DNA of 64,000 nt from the NCBI GenBank assembly GCA_030531005.1, contig JAUMTW010000005.1:124001-188000 (forward strand). Direction: 5' to 3'. Under the pieces are notes generated by a model, which was not told the origin of the DNA, did not search any database, and saw only the letters and a program-made list of their open reading frames with translations. Positions 17,662-27,803 of the stretch are shown here, piece after piece (the stretch's first letter is position 1; every line of letters starts with the position of its first letter). This DNA is from Corynebacterium sp. Its GTDB lineage: Bacteria; Actinomycetota; Actinomycetes; Mycobacteriales; Mycobacteriaceae. The position numbers were made by a program, and so were the translations under genes.

Positions 17662-18288
17662 GTGCTCCGTGAAGTAGCAGAGCTTTTCTTTCCCGTTGCC
17701 TGTGCAGGGTGTGGGGAAGGTGGGGAAGTGCTCTGCCCGAAATGCCGCCAACTTTGGCGCAACCCACCCACGCGTATCACCTTGCGTGTCGATCCCGGCA
17801 TCCCGGTATGGAGTCTGGGAGACTACGCCGGCTATCGTCGAAAAACAATTGTGGCATTAAAAGAGCAGAATATGCGCGCGCTGGGCCCCTACATTGGTGC
17901 CGTACTTGATGCCACCGTGCGTTATCTGGAGCAACGTGGCGAATTAGATCACCCGCATTTCATCCCGGCACCGACAACGCGGCAGGCGGCGCGCAAGCGT
18001 GGCGGGGATGTACTTGCCTTAGTGTGTGGATATTCTCACAGACCGTTTACGCCGTTGTTATATACGGCGGCGGGGGTGCGCGATTCTGTGGGGCTAGCTG
18101 CGGTGGAGCGGGAAAATCGGCTTGCGGGTCGGGTCGTGGTCGCACGTACGCTATTGGCGAACATTCCAGATTCCGTAGTCCTCGTGGATGACATCGCGAC
18201 GACAGGTGCGACTTTACAGGCAGCTGCTTTAGCGTTAAGAGCGCTAAAGGTGCGGGTAGATGGTGCAATCGTTTTAGCGCATGCCTGA
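17662..18288 (+). CDS. ComF-family phosphoribosyltransferase-like protein
   Basis: About 208 residues. A zinc-ribbon pair begins the protein (ACAGCGEGGEVLCPKCRQLW). The C-terminal PRTase fold has the pyrophosphate-binding signature SVVLVDDIATTGATLQAAALAL. Such proteins are related to ComF of competence systems, but the actinobacterial copy beside lpqB (Rv3242c-like) has no proven role; no other competence gene is in this window. The GTG at 17662 follows CAGGGGGAAC at correct spacing; the GTG at 17644 lacks one. The gene lies 143 nt after lpqB. Confidence 0.83.
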   Translation: MLREVAELFFPVACAGCGEGGEVLCPKCRQLWRNPPTRITLRVDPGIPVWSLGDYAGYRRKTIVALKEQNMRALGPYIGAVLDATVRYLEQRGELDHPHFIPAPTTRQAARKRGGDVLALVCGYSHRPFTPLLYTAAGVRDSVGLAAVERENRLAGRVVVARTLLANIPDSVVLVDDIATTGATLQAAALALRALKVRVDGAIVLAHA

Positions 18289-18310
18289 AAAACTGCTTAG
18301 CAGGTTTTCT
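18287..18310 (+). terminator. Terminator-like hairpin after comF-like gene
   Basis: GAAAA-a-CTGC (18287-18296) pairs with GCAG-g-TTTTC (18300-18309) around a 3-nt loop. It begins inside the stop codon and its 3' side is T-rich. Confidence 0.5.
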
Positions 18311-18483
18311 AGGGTGCTGCAGGAGGTCGCGCCAAAAAGGGGTGCGGGCCGTAATTTTTGTCTAGCGCACTGTAGGTCTTGCAGGTAATCTAGGTAGTGA
18401 AGTTATCCCGCCAACAACAGAGTCGGTGCGGAAATAGACGCACTGTGAGACGCTAGGCGGCCAACACAGGAAGGTACGTGATT

Positions 18484-19143
18484 ATGACCACGCCTGCTGG
18501 AGCAACTGAGACCTTGAGCCCCGATGTAAAGGTGACTCTCACCGGAAGGAATGTCGAGGTTCCAGAGCATTTTGCCGAGCGCGTCAATAGCAAGCTCGCC
18601 AAGATCGCCCGTCTCGACCCGACACTTACCTTCTTCCACGTGGAATTACAGCATGAGCCGAATCCACGACGTGGAGAGCAGACCGAACGCATCCAGATCA
18701 CCGCAACTGGTAAGGGCCACATTGCGCGTGCGGAAGCAAAGGAAGATAGTTTCTACGCCGCATTGGAGACCGCAGTATCGCGTATGGAGCGTTCCCTGCG
18801 CAAGGTGAAGGCTCGTCGCAGCATCGCCCGCTCCGGACACCGCGCCCCACAGGGCACCGGCGAAGTAGCAGCGCAATTGGTGCAAGAGGCCGAGGAAGCG
18901 CGCGCACAAAGCGCTGAGCCTGCAGATCCATACGCAGACCGTGTGGAAGATGCACTTCCGGGCCAGGTGGTACGTACCAAGAAACACTCGGCGACTCCAA
19001 TGTCTGTCGACGATGCACTGTCCGAGATGGAGCTGGTAGGCCACGACTTCTACCTCTTCGTCAATGAAGAGACGAGTTTGCCATCGGTTGTCTATCGCCG
19101 TCACGCTTATGACTACGGTCTGATTGAGTTAAGCGAGGACTAA
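18484..19143 (+). CDS. hpf: Ribosome hibernation-promoting factor, long form
   Basis: A 219-residue long-form HPF. It binds the 30S mRNA/tRNA channel in slow growth, and its C-terminal domain joins two ribosomes into 100S dimers. The N-terminal beta-alpha fold covers about residues 10-110 (KVTLTGRNVEVPEHFAERV, LAKIARLDPTLTFFHVEL, HIARAEAKEDSFYAALETAVS with basic KVKARRSIARSG). A linker of about 50 residues leads to the dimerisation domain (MSVDDALSEMELVGHDFYLF, VVYRRHAYDYGLIEL). ATG 18484 has AGGAAGG ten nt upstream; GTG 18478 is an alternative. Confidence 0.93.
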   Translation: MTTPAGATETLSPDVKVTLTGRNVEVPEHFAERVNSKLAKIARLDPTLTFFHVELQHEPNPRRGEQTERIQITATGKGHIARAEAKEDSFYAALETAVSRMERSLRKVKARRSIARSGHRAPQGTGEVAAQLVQEAEEARAQSAEPADPYADRVEDALPGQVVRTKKHSATPMSVDDALSEMELVGHDFYLFVNEETSLPSVVYRRHAYDYGLIELSED

Positions 19144-19168
19144 AACTCCCCGCAGCTGCAAAGCATAA

Positions 19169-19234
19169 GGGTGCTCAACCCTGTGCTTGCACTGCGTTGA
19201 GCACCCCTGGAACTGCCAGGGGTGCTTTAATTTT
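19169..19234 (+). promoter_or_regulatory. Two mutually exclusive hairpins (terminator with competing stem) between hpf and secA
   Basis: Hairpin A pairs GGGTGCTCAAC (19169-19179) with GTTGAGCACCC (19196-19206). Hairpin B pairs AGCACCCCTGG (19200-19210) with CCAGGGGTGCT (19216-19226) around AACTG and is followed by TTAATTTT, a good intrinsic terminator. The two share 19200-19206 and cannot form together, the layout of a transcription attenuator. It may be only an hpf terminator with a redundant stem; secA could have its own promoter in the 77 nt that follow. Confidence 0.6.
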
Positions 19235-19310
19235 CGGCCCTTAAGGTTTACAATGATCAAGTTAACCATAGGGTGTCGTAGGACTGTCGTAGGACTGAAG
19301 GATTTCGTAC

Positions 19311-21857
19311 GTGTTTGGACTTTCCAAAATGCTGCGCGTGGGCGAAGGCCGCGCTATTAAGCGTCTGAAGAAGATCGCTGAAGAGGTCATGGCCCGTGAA
19401 TCGGACTATGCAGAGCTGAGCGATGAAGAGCTCAAGCAAAAAACTACTGAGTTCAAAGATCGCCTTGCCTCAGGTGAGGAAACCGTCGATGACCTGCTCT
19501 ATGAAGCCTTCGCCGTGGCCCGCGAAGCCTCTTGGCGCGTGCTGGGCCAAAAACACTATGAGGTTCAGATCATGGGTGGCGCCGCTTTGCACTTCGGCAA
19601 TGTTGCCGAGATGCGTACCGGTGAAGGTAAGACCCTGACATGTGTGCTGCCCGCCTACCTCAATGCCTTGGAAGGCAAGGGCGTACACGTCGTGACCGTC
19701 AACGACTATTTGGCACGTCGTGATGCCGAATGGATGGGCCGTGTGCACCGCTTCTTAGGCTTAGAAGTTGGCGTGATCCTTTCTGAGATGACTCCGGCTC
19801 AGCGTCGTGAGGCTTACAACGCTGATATCACCTACGGCACCAACAATGAGCTGGGCTTTGACTACCTGCGCGACAACATGGTGCGTACCCTGGATGACCT
19901 CGTGCAGCGTGGACACCACTACGCGATCGTCGATGAGGTCGACTCCATTTTGATCGATGAGGCTCGTACCCCATTAATCATCTCTGGCCCAGTTGAAGGC
20001 AATTCGCAGTGGTTCAATGTCTTCGCACAACTCGCCCCACGGATGACTCGTGATATTCACTATGAAATCGACGCCCGTAAGCGCACAGTTGGCATCCGCG
20101 AAGAAGGTGTTGCCTTCGTTGAAGATCAACTCGGTATTGAAAATCTTTACGCCCCAGAGCATTCTCAGCTGGTGAGCTACCTGAACAATGCTATTAAGGC
20201 TAAGGAGTTGTTTACTCGCGATAAGGACTACATCGTGCGTAAGGGCGAAGTCTTGATCGTGGATGACTTCACTGGTCGTGTGTTGGCAGGTCGTCGCTAT
20301 AACGAGGGCATGCACCAGGCCATTGAGGCCAAAGAGCAGGTGGAGATCAAGAACGAGAACCAAACGCTTGCCACCATCACCTTGCAGAACTACTTCCGTC
20401 TCTACGACAAGCTTTCCGGTATGACCGGTACTGCAGAGACTGAGGCCGCCGAACTGCATCAGATTTATAAGCTCAATGTGGTGGCTATCCCTACCAACAA
20501 GCCAAATCAGCGTGAGGATTTAACTGACCTGGTCTATAAGACTCAGGAAGCAAAGTTTGCTGCAGTGGTAGATGACATCGCAGAGCGGGTGGAAAAGGGC
20601 CAGCCGGTATTGGTTGGTACCACTTCTGTGGAGCGTTCGGAGTATCTTTCCCAGCTGCTACAGCGTCGCGGTATTCGCCACAATGTGCTGAACGCGAAAT
20701 TCCATGAGCAAGAAGCACAGATCATCGCCAAGGCTGGTCTACCAGGTGCAGTGACCGTTGCTACTAACATGGCTGGTCGTGGTACCGACATCGTGCTCGG
20801 TGGCAACCCCGATATCATCGCCGACTTGAATCTGCGTGAGCGCGGCCTAGACCCAGTGGAAACCCCAGAAGAGTATGAAGCTGCCTGGGATGAGGAGCTG
20901 GCTAAGGTTAAGGAACGCGGCAAGGAAGCAGCTGCTGAGGTACGCGAGGCTGGTGGCCTCTACGTGCTGGGTACCGAGCGTCACGAGTCGCGCCGTATCG
21001 ATAATCAGCTGCGTGGTCGTACCGCACGTCAGGGTGATCCTGGGGTAACTCGTTTCTACCTCTCTATGCGCGATGAGCTTATGGTGCGCTTCGCCGGCCA
21101 GACCATCGAGAACATGATGAATCGCCTGAATGTTCCAGATGATGTGCCAATTGAGGCCAAGATGGTATCGAATACTATCAAGTCGGCACAGACCACCGTG
21201 GAGAATCAGAACTTCGAGATGCGTAAGAACGTGCTCAAGTATGACGAGGTGATGAACTCTCAGCGTAAGGTGATCTACCGCGAACGCCGTGCGATCTTGG
21301 AATCCACCGACATTGAAGACAACATCTCCCACATGATGGATGACACCATCAACGCTTACGTCGATGGTGCTACCGCCAATGGCTACGTGGAAGATTGGGA
21401 TCTCCAAGAGTTGTGGAACGCCCTGGATGTAGTCTATGGTCCATCAATGCAGTACCAGCAGCTTATTGATTCCCCAGACTATGGTGCCACCGGTGAGCTA
21501 TCTGCTGAAGACCTGCGCACTGCGTTGTTGGCGGATGCCCACCAGCAGTATAAGGATCTCGAGGCAAAGGTCGCTGAAATCGGGGGTGAATCCCAGATGC
21601 GCAACCTTGAGCGCATGGTGATTCTGCCTGTGATCGACCAGAAATGGCGTGAGCACCTCTATGAGATGGATTACCTTAAGGAAGGCATTGGCCTGCGTGC
21701 GATGGCGCAGCGCGATCCGCTGGTGGAGTACCAAAAAGAAGGCGGCGATATGTTTAACGCGATGAAGGACTCCATTAAGGAAGAGACCATCCGCCAGCTG
21801 TTCTTGTTGAAGAATCAATTCAAAGAGCATGAAGAGGCTGCCGCTGCTGTTGAATAA
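19311..21857 (+). CDS. secA: Protein translocase ATPase SecA
   Basis: An 848-residue motor ATPase (SecA1 type) that drives preproteins through SecYEG. Walker A is MRTGEGKT (about 101-108), Walker [18 protein letters not shown] (DEVD about 208-211), the preprotein cross-linking region follows (QWFNVFAQL onward). The second nucleotide-binding fold has [21 protein letters not shown] and [26 protein letters not shown]. The helical scaffold is complete, but there is no C-terminal Cys-rich zinc tail, as is common in actinobacterial SecA1. GTG 19311 has GAAGGA about 9 nt upstream. It follows hpf as in mycobacteria. Confidence 0.96.
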   Translation: MFGLSKMLRVGEGRAIKRLKKIAEEVMARESDYAELSDEELKQKTTEFKDRLASGEETVDDLLYEAFAVAREASWRVLGQKHYEVQIMGGAALHFGNVAEMRTGEGKTLTCVLPAYLNALEGKGVHVVTVNDYLARRDAEWMGRVHRFLGLEVGVILSEMTPAQRREAYNADITYGTNNELGFDYLRDNMVRTLDDLVQRGHHYAIVDEVDSILIDEARTPLIISGPVEGNSQWFNVFAQLAPRMTRDIHYEIDARKRTVGIREEGVAFVEDQLGIENLYAPEHSQLVSYLNNAIKAKELFTRDKDYIVRKGEVLIVDDFTGRVLAGRRYNEGMHQAIEAKEQVEIKNENQTLATITLQNYFRLYDKLSGMTGTAETEAAELHQIYKLNVVAIPTNKPNQREDLTDLVYKTQEAKFAAVVDDIAERVEKGQPVLVGTTSVERSEYLSQLLQRRGIRHNVLNAKFHEQEAQIIAKAGLPGAVTVATNMAGRGTDIVLGGNPDIIADLNLRERGLDPVETPEEYEAAWDEELAKVKERGKEAAAEVREAGGLYVLGTERHESRRIDNQLRGRTARQGDPGVTRFYLSMRDELMVRFAGQTIENMMNRLNVPDDVPIEAKMVSNTIKSAQTTVENQNFEMRKNVLKYDEVMNSQRKVIYRERRAILESTDIEDNISHMMDDTINAYVDGATANGYVEDWDLQELWNALDVVYGPSMQYQQLIDSPDYGATGELSAEDLRTALLADAHQQYKDLEAKVAEIGGESQMRNLERMVILPVIDQKWREHLYEMDYLKEGIGLRAMAQRDPLVEYQKEGGDMFNAMKDSIKEETIRQLFLLKNQFKEHEEAAAAVE

Positions 21858-21937
21858 GCAGCCATGGCTGCAAATCTGACTGGTTTTTGAACGAGTCCCT
21901 GCAACGTAGACTGGTGTCGGTCTAGGCGATGAGGGTA

Positions 21938-21979
21938 CCAAGGGTCTGACTCCGATTATGCATCGGGGCCGGGCCCTTG
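21938..21979. terminator. Imperfect hairpin after secA
   Basis: An interrupted stem brings AAGGG and CCGAT (from 21941) against ATCGG and CCCTT (to 21979). There is no T tract, so termination activity is uncertain. Nothing else is seen between secA and the next gene on the minus strand. Confidence 0.3.
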
Positions 21980-22145
21980 CGTCGTTGCTACCCCTGCTTA
22001 GCCCCGCTTAATCCTGCTTGTGGTTGCGCCCCTTGTGGTGTGTGGGTTCGTAGCGGAAGAGAATGCTGGTAGTGAGTATAAGCGGTGGCTGCATGCGCAT
22101 CTTTTTGGGGAAGGCATGTTTTTGAAGCCTTCGATGGCAAGGTGC

Positions 22146-22622
22146 TTATAGGAATCGAAAACCCAGGATGCGGATTTTTGGATAGTCCTGAATATTTACA
22201 TCCGATAAATAGCCGATGGTTGTATCTCCATAGGCGATAAGTCCACTGACGTGTACGGCTTGGATGGTCGCTGCCGACTCTGGTGCGTGCGGCGCTTCCG
22301 GCCGGTACCGCGGGGACGTCGATGATAAGGGCAGCGCGGCTGGTGCGAGCACCATCGAGCGGATTTTGGGTAAACCTTGCGGGTGTTGACCGCTGCGCCG
22401 GCGTGCTTGCACATGGCGAACAATTGCTGGACTAAAAACAGAGGTGTGTAAAGCGTTCATACCTTTTTGGCGGCCTGCGACCATCGCGATGGTCAAAAAA
22501 TGATGCTGCAAGTTTCTTGTGAGCTCTGCCGGGATATCTGCTGCAAGCGGGGGTTGGATGCGAAACCCGGGTTCGGGCAAATATGACTGGATATAAGTAC
22601 AGCCAAGCAGTGGTAACAACAT
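22146..22622 (-). CDS. Rv3235-family protein
   Basis: A 158-residue protein I assign to the Rv3235 family by position next to secA and the pattern of a variable Pro/Ala/Arg-rich first half and a conserved alpha-beta second half. FSPAIVRHVQARRR is followed by IRSMVLAPAAL and the closing IQAVHVSGLIAYGDTTIGYL. The second half resembles the SecA-neighbour proteins whose function is unknown. No catalytic residues or membrane segment are seen. It is convergent with secA and divergent from the HAD-like gene. The start is uncertain; no strong ribosome site is visible. Confidence 0.55.
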   Translation of the reverse strand: MLLPLLGCTYIQSYLPEPGFRIQPPLAADIPAELTRNLQHHFLTIAMVAGRQKGMNALHTSVFSPAIVRHVQARRRSGQHPQGLPKIRSMVLAPAALPLSSTSPRYRPEAPHAPESAATIQAVHVSGLIAYGDTTIGYLSDVNIQDYPKIRILGFRFL

Positions 22623-22927
22623 GGCTAGATCCTTTCTATGCGCATACTGCCTGGAAGCCGAACAGGCAGTATGTGTGAGCGCTTGGTGTTTGTAGAGGTG
22701 TGTGTCATGTTTGACGCCGGTGCGCAGACTGTTGGTTCCGTCGTGTGGCCTGGTAGTTCCGCTCTCGAGCGAGGTGTTGGGGGTGTGATCGTGGGGGTGA
22801 TGTGCGTTGGGAAACGAAAAAAATTCGCAGATAGTGGGGCAAGGGGAAGAAAATTGCCCCCAAAGTGTGGCAAACTTAAACAGTTAGAAATTATGTAGCA
22901 GGTTTCGATACAGAAAGGCGCGGGCAA
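22623..22927. promoter_or_regulatory. Divergent intergenic region
   Basis: A 305-bp region between divergent genes. It contains CCTGGAAGCCGAACAGGCAG (an imperfect inverted repeat, about 22649-22668) near the minus-strand gene, and AAAGGCGCGGGC before the plus-strand GTG. ORFs crossing it look non-coding. Confidence 0.35.
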
Positions 22928-23338
22928 GTGCAGGGACTAATTGTAGATTTTGTTGGTGTTTTAGACGGCACCGATGAGGAGCAGCGCCGATGGAAAGCGT
23001 TGTTATCTGCAGTGCGTCAGCACGGGATTCCGGTAGCCATCCTCTCGAATGATCCTGGCGGCCCAGGTGCACAGCCGATTCGTGATTTCCAAGAGCAAGG
23101 TTATGTTGATGCCGTCGTACTCTCCGGGGAGATCGGCTACGCCAAGCCTGATGCGGAAGCTTTTGCTGCTGCTGCGACTGCTATTGGCATCGTGCCCAAT
23201 GACTGCGTCATGGTTGATGACTCCATTTTGAATGTGCGTGCAGCAGTAGAAGCTGGTCTGGTGGGCGTGTACTTCCAGCAGTTCGATCGCTCCGTGGTCG
23301 AAATTACGCGCCTATTTGGCATCGACGGCGATTTCTAG
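22928..23338 (+). CDS. HAD-superfamily hydrolase-like protein
   Basis: A 136-residue small HAD-fold protein. Motif I is LIVDFVGVLDG, where the second Asp of the usual DxD is replaced by Val. Motif II is VAILSNDP, motif III the Lys in GYAKPDAEAF, and motif IV MVDDSILNVRAAVEAGL. Loss of the general-acid Asp suggests weak or altered phosphatase activity. The cap domain is minimal. GTG 22928 is preceded by AAAGGCG. The next gene begins 13 nt later, so the two form a unit conserved downstream of secA in corynebacteria. Confidence 0.8.
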   Translation: MQGLIVDFVGVLDGTDEEQRRWKALLSAVRQHGIPVAILSNDPGGPGAQPIRDFQEQGYVDAVVLSGEIGYAKPDAEAFAAAATAIGIVPNDCVMVDDSILNVRAAVEAGLVGVYFQQFDRSVVEITRLFGIDGDF

Positions 23339-23351
23339 GTGTAATAGCAGT

Positions 23352-23855
23352 ATGCGCGTCTATATTCCCGCAACCTTTGCGATGTTAAACCAGCTGGCAG
23401 CCGAGGGCAGTTTTCATGCCCGCAATGGTTATGGTTTTGCAGTAACCCCCGCCCTGGAGAAGATCTATGAGGGTGATGAAGAAGAACTGGCTGCTTTAGC
23501 ATTCGATGATGCCGCCCTGGCCTCGATTCGCCTGCTGGCTGTTGGCGATGAGCCCGACTTCCCACATCGCCGCGTCGTGATCAGCACGGACCTGCCCGAT
23601 TCCCAGATCACCGTGGCCGATGACCTTGGTGACTCGGTGCTCACTCTGAGCCCTGCGACGATCCAGTTCGATCAAGTGGGTGCGATCCATATCGATCCGC
23701 AAGAAAGCGAGGCTGCGACTGCAGCTGCTATTGAGGTCATTGACGCAGCAGACCTTGGGGATGAGGACGCCGAGCTGACGGTTGGCGATTGCCTGGATAA
23801 TTTTATGGCCTGGTATGACCCGAGCGAGCTCCAGGTACTCACCCAGTTGCTATAA
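23352..23855 (+). CDS. DUF6912 family protein
   Basis: A 167-residue acidic cytoplasmic protein of the DUF6912 type, known only as a conserved actinobacterial unknown. It starts MRVYIPATFAMLNQLAAEG and contains GFAVTPALEKIYEG, a central strand-rich part (RVVISTDLPDSQITVADD) and the C-terminal CLDNFMAWYDPSEL. No enzyme motif is visible. ATG 23352 lies just after the HAD-like gene. The 12 residues of frame upstream belong to that gene's end and are not expected to be translated. Confidence 0.75.
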   Translation: MRVYIPATFAMLNQLAAEGSFHARNGYGFAVTPALEKIYEGDEEELAALAFDDAALASIRLLAVGDEPDFPHRRVVISTDLPDSQITVADDLGDSVLTLSPATIQFDQVGAIHIDPQESEAATAAAIEVIDAADLGDEDAELTVGDCLDNFMAWYDPSELQVLTQLL

Positions 23856-23884
23856 GCACAGTCGTAGCAATATTCCGCAAATAC

Positions 23885-23917
23885 AGCCGGTAGGAATCAC
23901 ATCCTACCGGCTTTCTG
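23885..23917. terminator. Intrinsic terminator between convergent genes
   Basis: AGCCGGTAGGA (23885-23895), loop ATCACA, TCCTACCGGCT (23902-23912), then TTCTG. The exact 11-bp stem lies between the DUF6912 gene and rsgA. Confidence 0.8.
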
Positions 23918-23982
23918 CTGTGCTGAAACAATAGTCAGCCAAAGCCAGCCAATGTCAATGGTTAAGCATCGAAAAATGCGGT

Positions 23983-24990
23983 TTAGGGCTGGGCCTCGTG
24001 ATTGCGATCTTGCAACCAGCCAGGAATCCTATCTTTTTCCCGCAAAATCCGTATTAAGCTTTGTGCGCGTTTGCCCAATTCTGTATCGGTGTCGATGGCA
24101 AGTAAGGCACAGGTTGGATCATCATGGTGGGTACAACCGCGGGGGCAGTGCGCAGATATCTCGGCAACATCGGGAAAAGCCGCCAGAATCTGATCAGCAG
24201 TAATATGTGCCAGCCCGAAGGAACGAATACCTGGGGTATCGATAATCCAGCCGCCCTGCGGCAGTGCTAAAGCCACCGCCTGGGTGGAAGTGTGCCGGCC
24301 CTTGCCTACACCGGAGACATCACCGGTTGCGCGATCTGCATCGGGGATGAGGCGATTGACCAGCGTCGACTTGCCCACACCTGAATGCCCAATACACGCG
24401 GAAACCTTATCTTTGAGGAAATCCTCCAGCTCACTGAGCTCGTCATGAATGCCGCAGCAGAAGATCGGAATATCCAGGCCGGCGAATTGCTTGGCAAACA
24501 CAGATGGATCGCCCAAATCAGATTTCGTCAGGCACAGCACTGGTTGGAGATTCCCGGCGTAGGCGGCCACCAAAGCACGCTCGACGAAACCAGCGCGCGG
24601 TGGGGGATCCGCGACAGCTACCACAATGAGTAGTAGGTCAGCATTGGCCACCACAATACGCTCATAGGGGTCGGCATCATCAGCGGTACGACGAAGAATA
24701 CTGGTGCGCTCTGCAAGTTTGACGATGCGACCTAAAGTACCGGGGCTACCGCTGGTATCGCCGACAACACCAACGCGATCACCAACCTCGATGGATGTAC
24801 GGCGTAATTCCTTAGCGCGCATGCAGGTAATGCACTTGCCATCATCGAGCAGAACCCCCCAGCGGCCGCGGTCTTTGGTGAGCACCATGCCAAAGATGGC
24901 ATCATCATGGCGGGGGCGATCCTTGGTGCGCGGACGTGATTTTTTACCTGGGCGGATGCGAACATCTGATTCATCCCATTGGCGTCCCAT
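23983..24990 (-). CDS. rsgA: Ribosome small-subunit GTPase RsgA
   Basis: A 335-residue circularly permuted GTPase that acts in late 30S subunit maturation. An OB-fold domain comes first, then permuted motifs: G4 CLTKSDLGD, G1 GHSGVGKSTLVN, G3 DTPGIRSFGL. The C-terminal zinc-knuckle ligands are in HCPRGCTHHDDPTC. Start ATG at 24990 (MGRQWDESDVRI) is chosen because GGAGGATTAAG immediately precedes it, overlapping the end of aroA, with a one-base gap between the genes. A longer reading to 25056 would run into aroA. Translational coupling with aroA is likely. Confidence 0.93.
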   Translation of the reverse strand: MGRQWDESDVRIRPGKKSRPRTKDRPRHDDAIFGMVLTKDRGRWGVLLDDGKCITCMRAKELRRTSIEVGDRVGVVGDTSGSPGTLGRIVKLAERTSILRRTADDADPYERIVVANADLLLIVVAVADPPPRAGFVERALVAAYAGNLQPVLCLTKSDLGDPSVFAKQFAGLDIPIFCCGIHDELSELEDFLKDKVSACIGHSGVGKSTLVNRLIPDADRATGDVSGVGKGRHTSTQAVALALPQGGWIIDTPGIRSFGLAHITADQILAAFPDVAEISAHCPRGCTHHDDPTCALLAIDTDTELGKRAQSLIRILREKDRIPGWLQDRNHEAQP

Positions 24991-24991
24991 C

Positions 24992-26260
24992 TTAATCCTC
25001 CACCATTGCGAGCCACATCGCAGGGAAATCCGGCAGGGTCTTGGCCGTGGTAGCAATATTTTCTACCACAATCCCTGGTACGACCAAACCTAAAATAGCA
25101 CCGGCAGTTGCCATCCGGTGGTCCGCATAGGAGTGCCACTGTGCGCCGTGTAATTGTTCCACGGGCACGGGATCGATATAGAGGCCATCAGCGAGTTCTG
25201 TGCACCTGCCACCTATACGGGTGATCTCGGTAACTAAAGCTGCGAGCCGGTCCGTCTCATGTCCGCGCAAGTGGGCAATACCGCGCAAGTAACTAGGGGT
25301 GCTTGCAGTCACCGCTAGAGCAGCCACCGTGGGGGTGAGCTCGCCAATATCGTGGAGATCATAATCGATGCCGCGCAGTTGACCGCGGCCTTGCACAGTG
25401 CAGCCGCGTTCATCTAGGTGCACCTCGGCGCCCATCAGGGCTATGATCTCGCGGATGGCATCGCCAGCTTGGGTGGTGTGTGTTGGCCAATGAGGGATGG
25501 TGACGCAACCATCGGTAATGGCCGCGGCTGCCAAAAAAGGCGTGGCATTCGAAAGATCCGGTTCGATGCGCCAATGATGCCCAGCGATTGGGCCAGGAGT
25601 GACTTCCCATACCCCAGGTTCTGGTGTCATTACTTCGACACCCGCCTCGCGCAGCATTGCTACGGTCATATCAATATGTGGTTGGCTAGGGAGTTGCTTG
25701 CCCACATGCCGCAGACACAGCCCTTGCTTAAAGCGTGGCGCTGCCAGCAGCAGCCCGGAGACGAACTGAGAGGATCCCGAAGCATCGATTGCTATAACGC
25801 CACCTTCTACACTGCCAGTAGCGTGCACCGTGAATGGCAGACTATTGCCGGTGATCTCTACCCCAAGTTCGCGCAGCCCATCCAAGATCGGGTTGAGGGG
25901 GCGCTGACGAGCCTGCGCATCCCCATCAAAGGTAATATCATCGTGGCCCAGGGCTGCTGCACAAGGTAGAAAGCGCATCACTGTACCAGCAAGCCCGCAG
26001 TCCACGGTAGCAGCCTGCAGTGGATTCGGACGTACGTGCACCTCCGTCGGGCCAGTCTTAGTGATCTCAATACCCATGGCGGCTAGGCCTTGGGCCATGA
26101 GGTCGGTATCCCGGCTATGCAAGACACCTGTAATTGTGGACTCCCCAGCAGCTAATGCGGCCAAAATATAGGCGCGATTAGTGATGGACTTACTCCCCGG
26201 AATTTCGACGGTGGCAGAAACTGGGGAACTTTGGTGCGGGGCATTCCACAAATCAGACAT
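24992..26260 (-). CDS. aroA: 3-Phosphoshikimate 1-carboxyvinyltransferase (EPSP synthase)
   Basis: A 422-residue EPSP synthase, sixth step of the shikimate pathway, joining shikimate-3-phosphate and phosphoenolpyruvate. Substrate-binding motifs are [17 protein letters not shown] (Lys, Ser and Arg near residue 24-29), [16 protein letters not shown], the [15 protein letters not shown] loop, and [24 protein letters not shown] near the end supplies the conserved Arg. The first-loop sequence LAGTVMRF differs from the enterobacterial LGNAGTAMRPL, as in other Actinobacteria. It is the first gene of the aroA-rsgA unit and divergent from the SRAP gene with only 35 bp between. Confidence 0.95.
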   Translation of the reverse strand: MSDLWNAPHQSSPVSATVEIPGSKSITNRAYILAALAAGESTITGVLHSRDTDLMAQGLAAMGIEITKTGPTEVHVRPNPLQAATVDCGLAGTVMRFLPCAAALGHDDITFDGDAQARQRPLNPILDGLRELGVEITGNSLPFTVHATGSVEGGVIAIDASGSSQFVSGLLLAAPRFKQGLCLRHVGKQLPSQPHIDMTVAMLREAGVEVMTPEPGVWEVTPGPIAGHHWRIEPDLSNATPFLAAAAITDGCVTIPHWPTHTTQAGDAIREIIALMGAEVHLDERGCTVQGRGQLRGIDYDLHDIGELTPTVAALAVTASTPSYLRGIAHLRGHETDRLAALVTEITRIGGRCTELADGLYIDPVPVEQLHGAQWHSYADHRMATAGAILGLVVPGIVVENIATTAKTLPDFPAMWLAMVED

Positions 26261-26295
26261 GCATCCATCATATAGTTAGCGCCATAATTGGAGCT

Positions 26296-26952
26296 ATGTG
26301 TGGAAGAATGACGCTGTTTAATATCAGCGAATCGCTGGCGAAACCCCCAGGCCTCCCGGCAGCTAGCTTGACCGATGGCCTGCCCCCGGCACGCTACAAT
26401 ATTGCCCCCACCCAACCCATTGCCGCCTATATCCCCGAGGCAAATTCTGGTGGGCAACCACAACTTCGCGCGGTGCGCTGGGGCTTGCGGCCGCATTGGA
26501 AGAAGGATGATTCCGGACCGGTGCTCTTTAATGCCCGGGCAGAAACCGTGCGTGCAAAGCCCAGCTTTCGTGATGCTTTTCAAACTGGGCGGTGCCTCAT
26601 TGCTTGTGATGGCTACTATGAGTGGTCCAATCGACAGCCCTACTGGATTAGCACCACGGAACGGATGTGGTTTGCAGGACTGTATGCCGGGGACACCGCC
26701 ACCATCATTACTACCGCATCTGTAGGCCAGCTCGAGCAGTTACATCACCGTATGCCGCGCATACTGGAGCCCTCCGAGATGCCATTGTGGCTTGGTGATG
26801 CCACCAGTGCTGCTGACTTGCTTGTGCCAGTAGATGTTGCGGCCTTTGATTGGGAATTCCGCGAGGTCTCTACCCAGGTTAATTCGGCGAGCAATGAAGG
26901 CCCAGAGTTGTTGGAGGCCGCGGTGGTGACTGAACCACCGCAATTGTTCTAA
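26296..26952 (+). CDS. SRAP (HMCES/YedK) family protein
   Basis: A 218-residue SRAP-domain protein. The family forms a covalent thiazolidine cross-link to abasic sites in single-stranded DNA through Cys2, shielding them from cleavage. Cys2 is present (MCGRMTLFN). Other conserved parts are ARYNIAPTQPI with the Asn, VRWGLRPHWKK, NARAETVRAKPSFRDAF with the Glu, RCLIACDGYYEW, and the active-site His in EQLHHRMPRIL. Length is typical. It is divergent from aroA and lies 211 bp before sigH. Confidence 0.93.
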   Translation: MCGRMTLFNISESLAKPPGLPAASLTDGLPPARYNIAPTQPIAAYIPEANSGGQPQLRAVRWGLRPHWKKDDSGPVLFNARAETVRAKPSFRDAFQTGRCLIACDGYYEWSNRQPYWISTTERMWFAGLYAGDTATIITTASVGQLEQLHHRMPRILEPSEMPLWLGDATSAADLLVPVDVAAFDWEFREVSTQVNSASNEGPELLEAAVVTEPPQLF

Positions 26953-27163
26953 GTTTCGGTTCTTTGCGGTACGCAGCGACTACCTGCAGATTTTCTGTAT
27001 ATTGCCCGCAGTTTTTTGGGACGGCTGGCAGCGTAGCGAGGCCTTGTTGGTTTTTATGGTGCTCTGCTGTGTGGCAGGGCTGCGCTGCGCATTGGCCGGC
27101 TGTAGCGGCGGGCACTATAGTTTGTAAGGAGCAGACCCCCAAAGTGCAGGAGTAGGTGATCTG

Positions 27164-27790
27164 GTGAGTAACCTGTCTGAGTCGCAGCAGCGTTTCCAAA
27201 AAGAGGCGTTGCCTTTGCTGGATCAGCTCTATGGCGGTGCGTTGCGCATGACTCGTAATGCGACTGACGCCGAGGACTTGGTGCAGGAGACCTATATGAA
27301 GGCCTACCAGTCCTTTGATAGCTTTAAGCCAGGGACGAATTTGAAGGCTTGGTTGTATCGAATTATGACCAACACGTATATCAATTCGTATCGCAAGCGG
27401 CAGCGTCGTCCCCAGCAATCTTCCGCTGATGAGATCACGGACTACCAGCTGTTGGAATCTAGTTCCCATGATTCGGTAGGTTTGGAATCCGCTGAGCTTG
27501 CGGCTTTGAAGAATCTGCCGTCTCAAGAGATCGCTCAGGCGATGAATGATCTTAATGAGGATTACCGCATGGTGGTCTACTACGCCGATGTCGAAGGCCT
27601 GGCTTATAAAGAAATCGCCGAGATTTTGGATGTTCCCCTGGGCACCGTGATGAGTCGCTTGCACCGGGGAAGAAAACAACTGCGGGAAGTGTTGAAGGAT
27701 GTAGCTCGGGAACACGGCATTCGCGTCGACGAGAAGCCAGCGAAGAAAACCCGCACGAAGACCACTGCTCAGCCTGTCAAGAAGGCATAG
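27164..27790 (+). CDS. sigH: ECF sigma factor SigH
   Basis: A 208-residue ECF sigma factor of the SigR/SigH class that directs the disulfide and heat stress response in Actinobacteria. Region 2 is clear ([40 protein letters not shown]) and region 4 is [30 protein letters not shown]. The C-terminal tail is Lys-rich. GTG 27164 has AGGAG 11 nt upstream. The partner anti-sigma gene rshA begins 13 nt after the stop, matching the C. glutamicum sigH-rshA unit. Confidence 0.94.
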   Translation: MSNLSESQQRFQKEALPLLDQLYGGALRMTRNATDAEDLVQETYMKAYQSFDSFKPGTNLKAWLYRIMTNTYINSYRKRQRRPQQSSADEITDYQLLESSSHDSVGLESAELAALKNLPSQEIAQAMNDLNEDYRMVVYYADVEGLAYKEIAEILDVPLGTVMSRLHRGRKQLREVLKDVAREHGIRVDEKPAKKTRTKTTAQPVKKA

Positions 27791-27803
27791 GAGATACGCG
27801 CAC

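Noticed and set aside
22638..22898. 86-residue plus-strand ORF upstream of the HAD-like gene
   Set aside because: Irregular composition, no ribosome site, and it fills a divergent promoter region.
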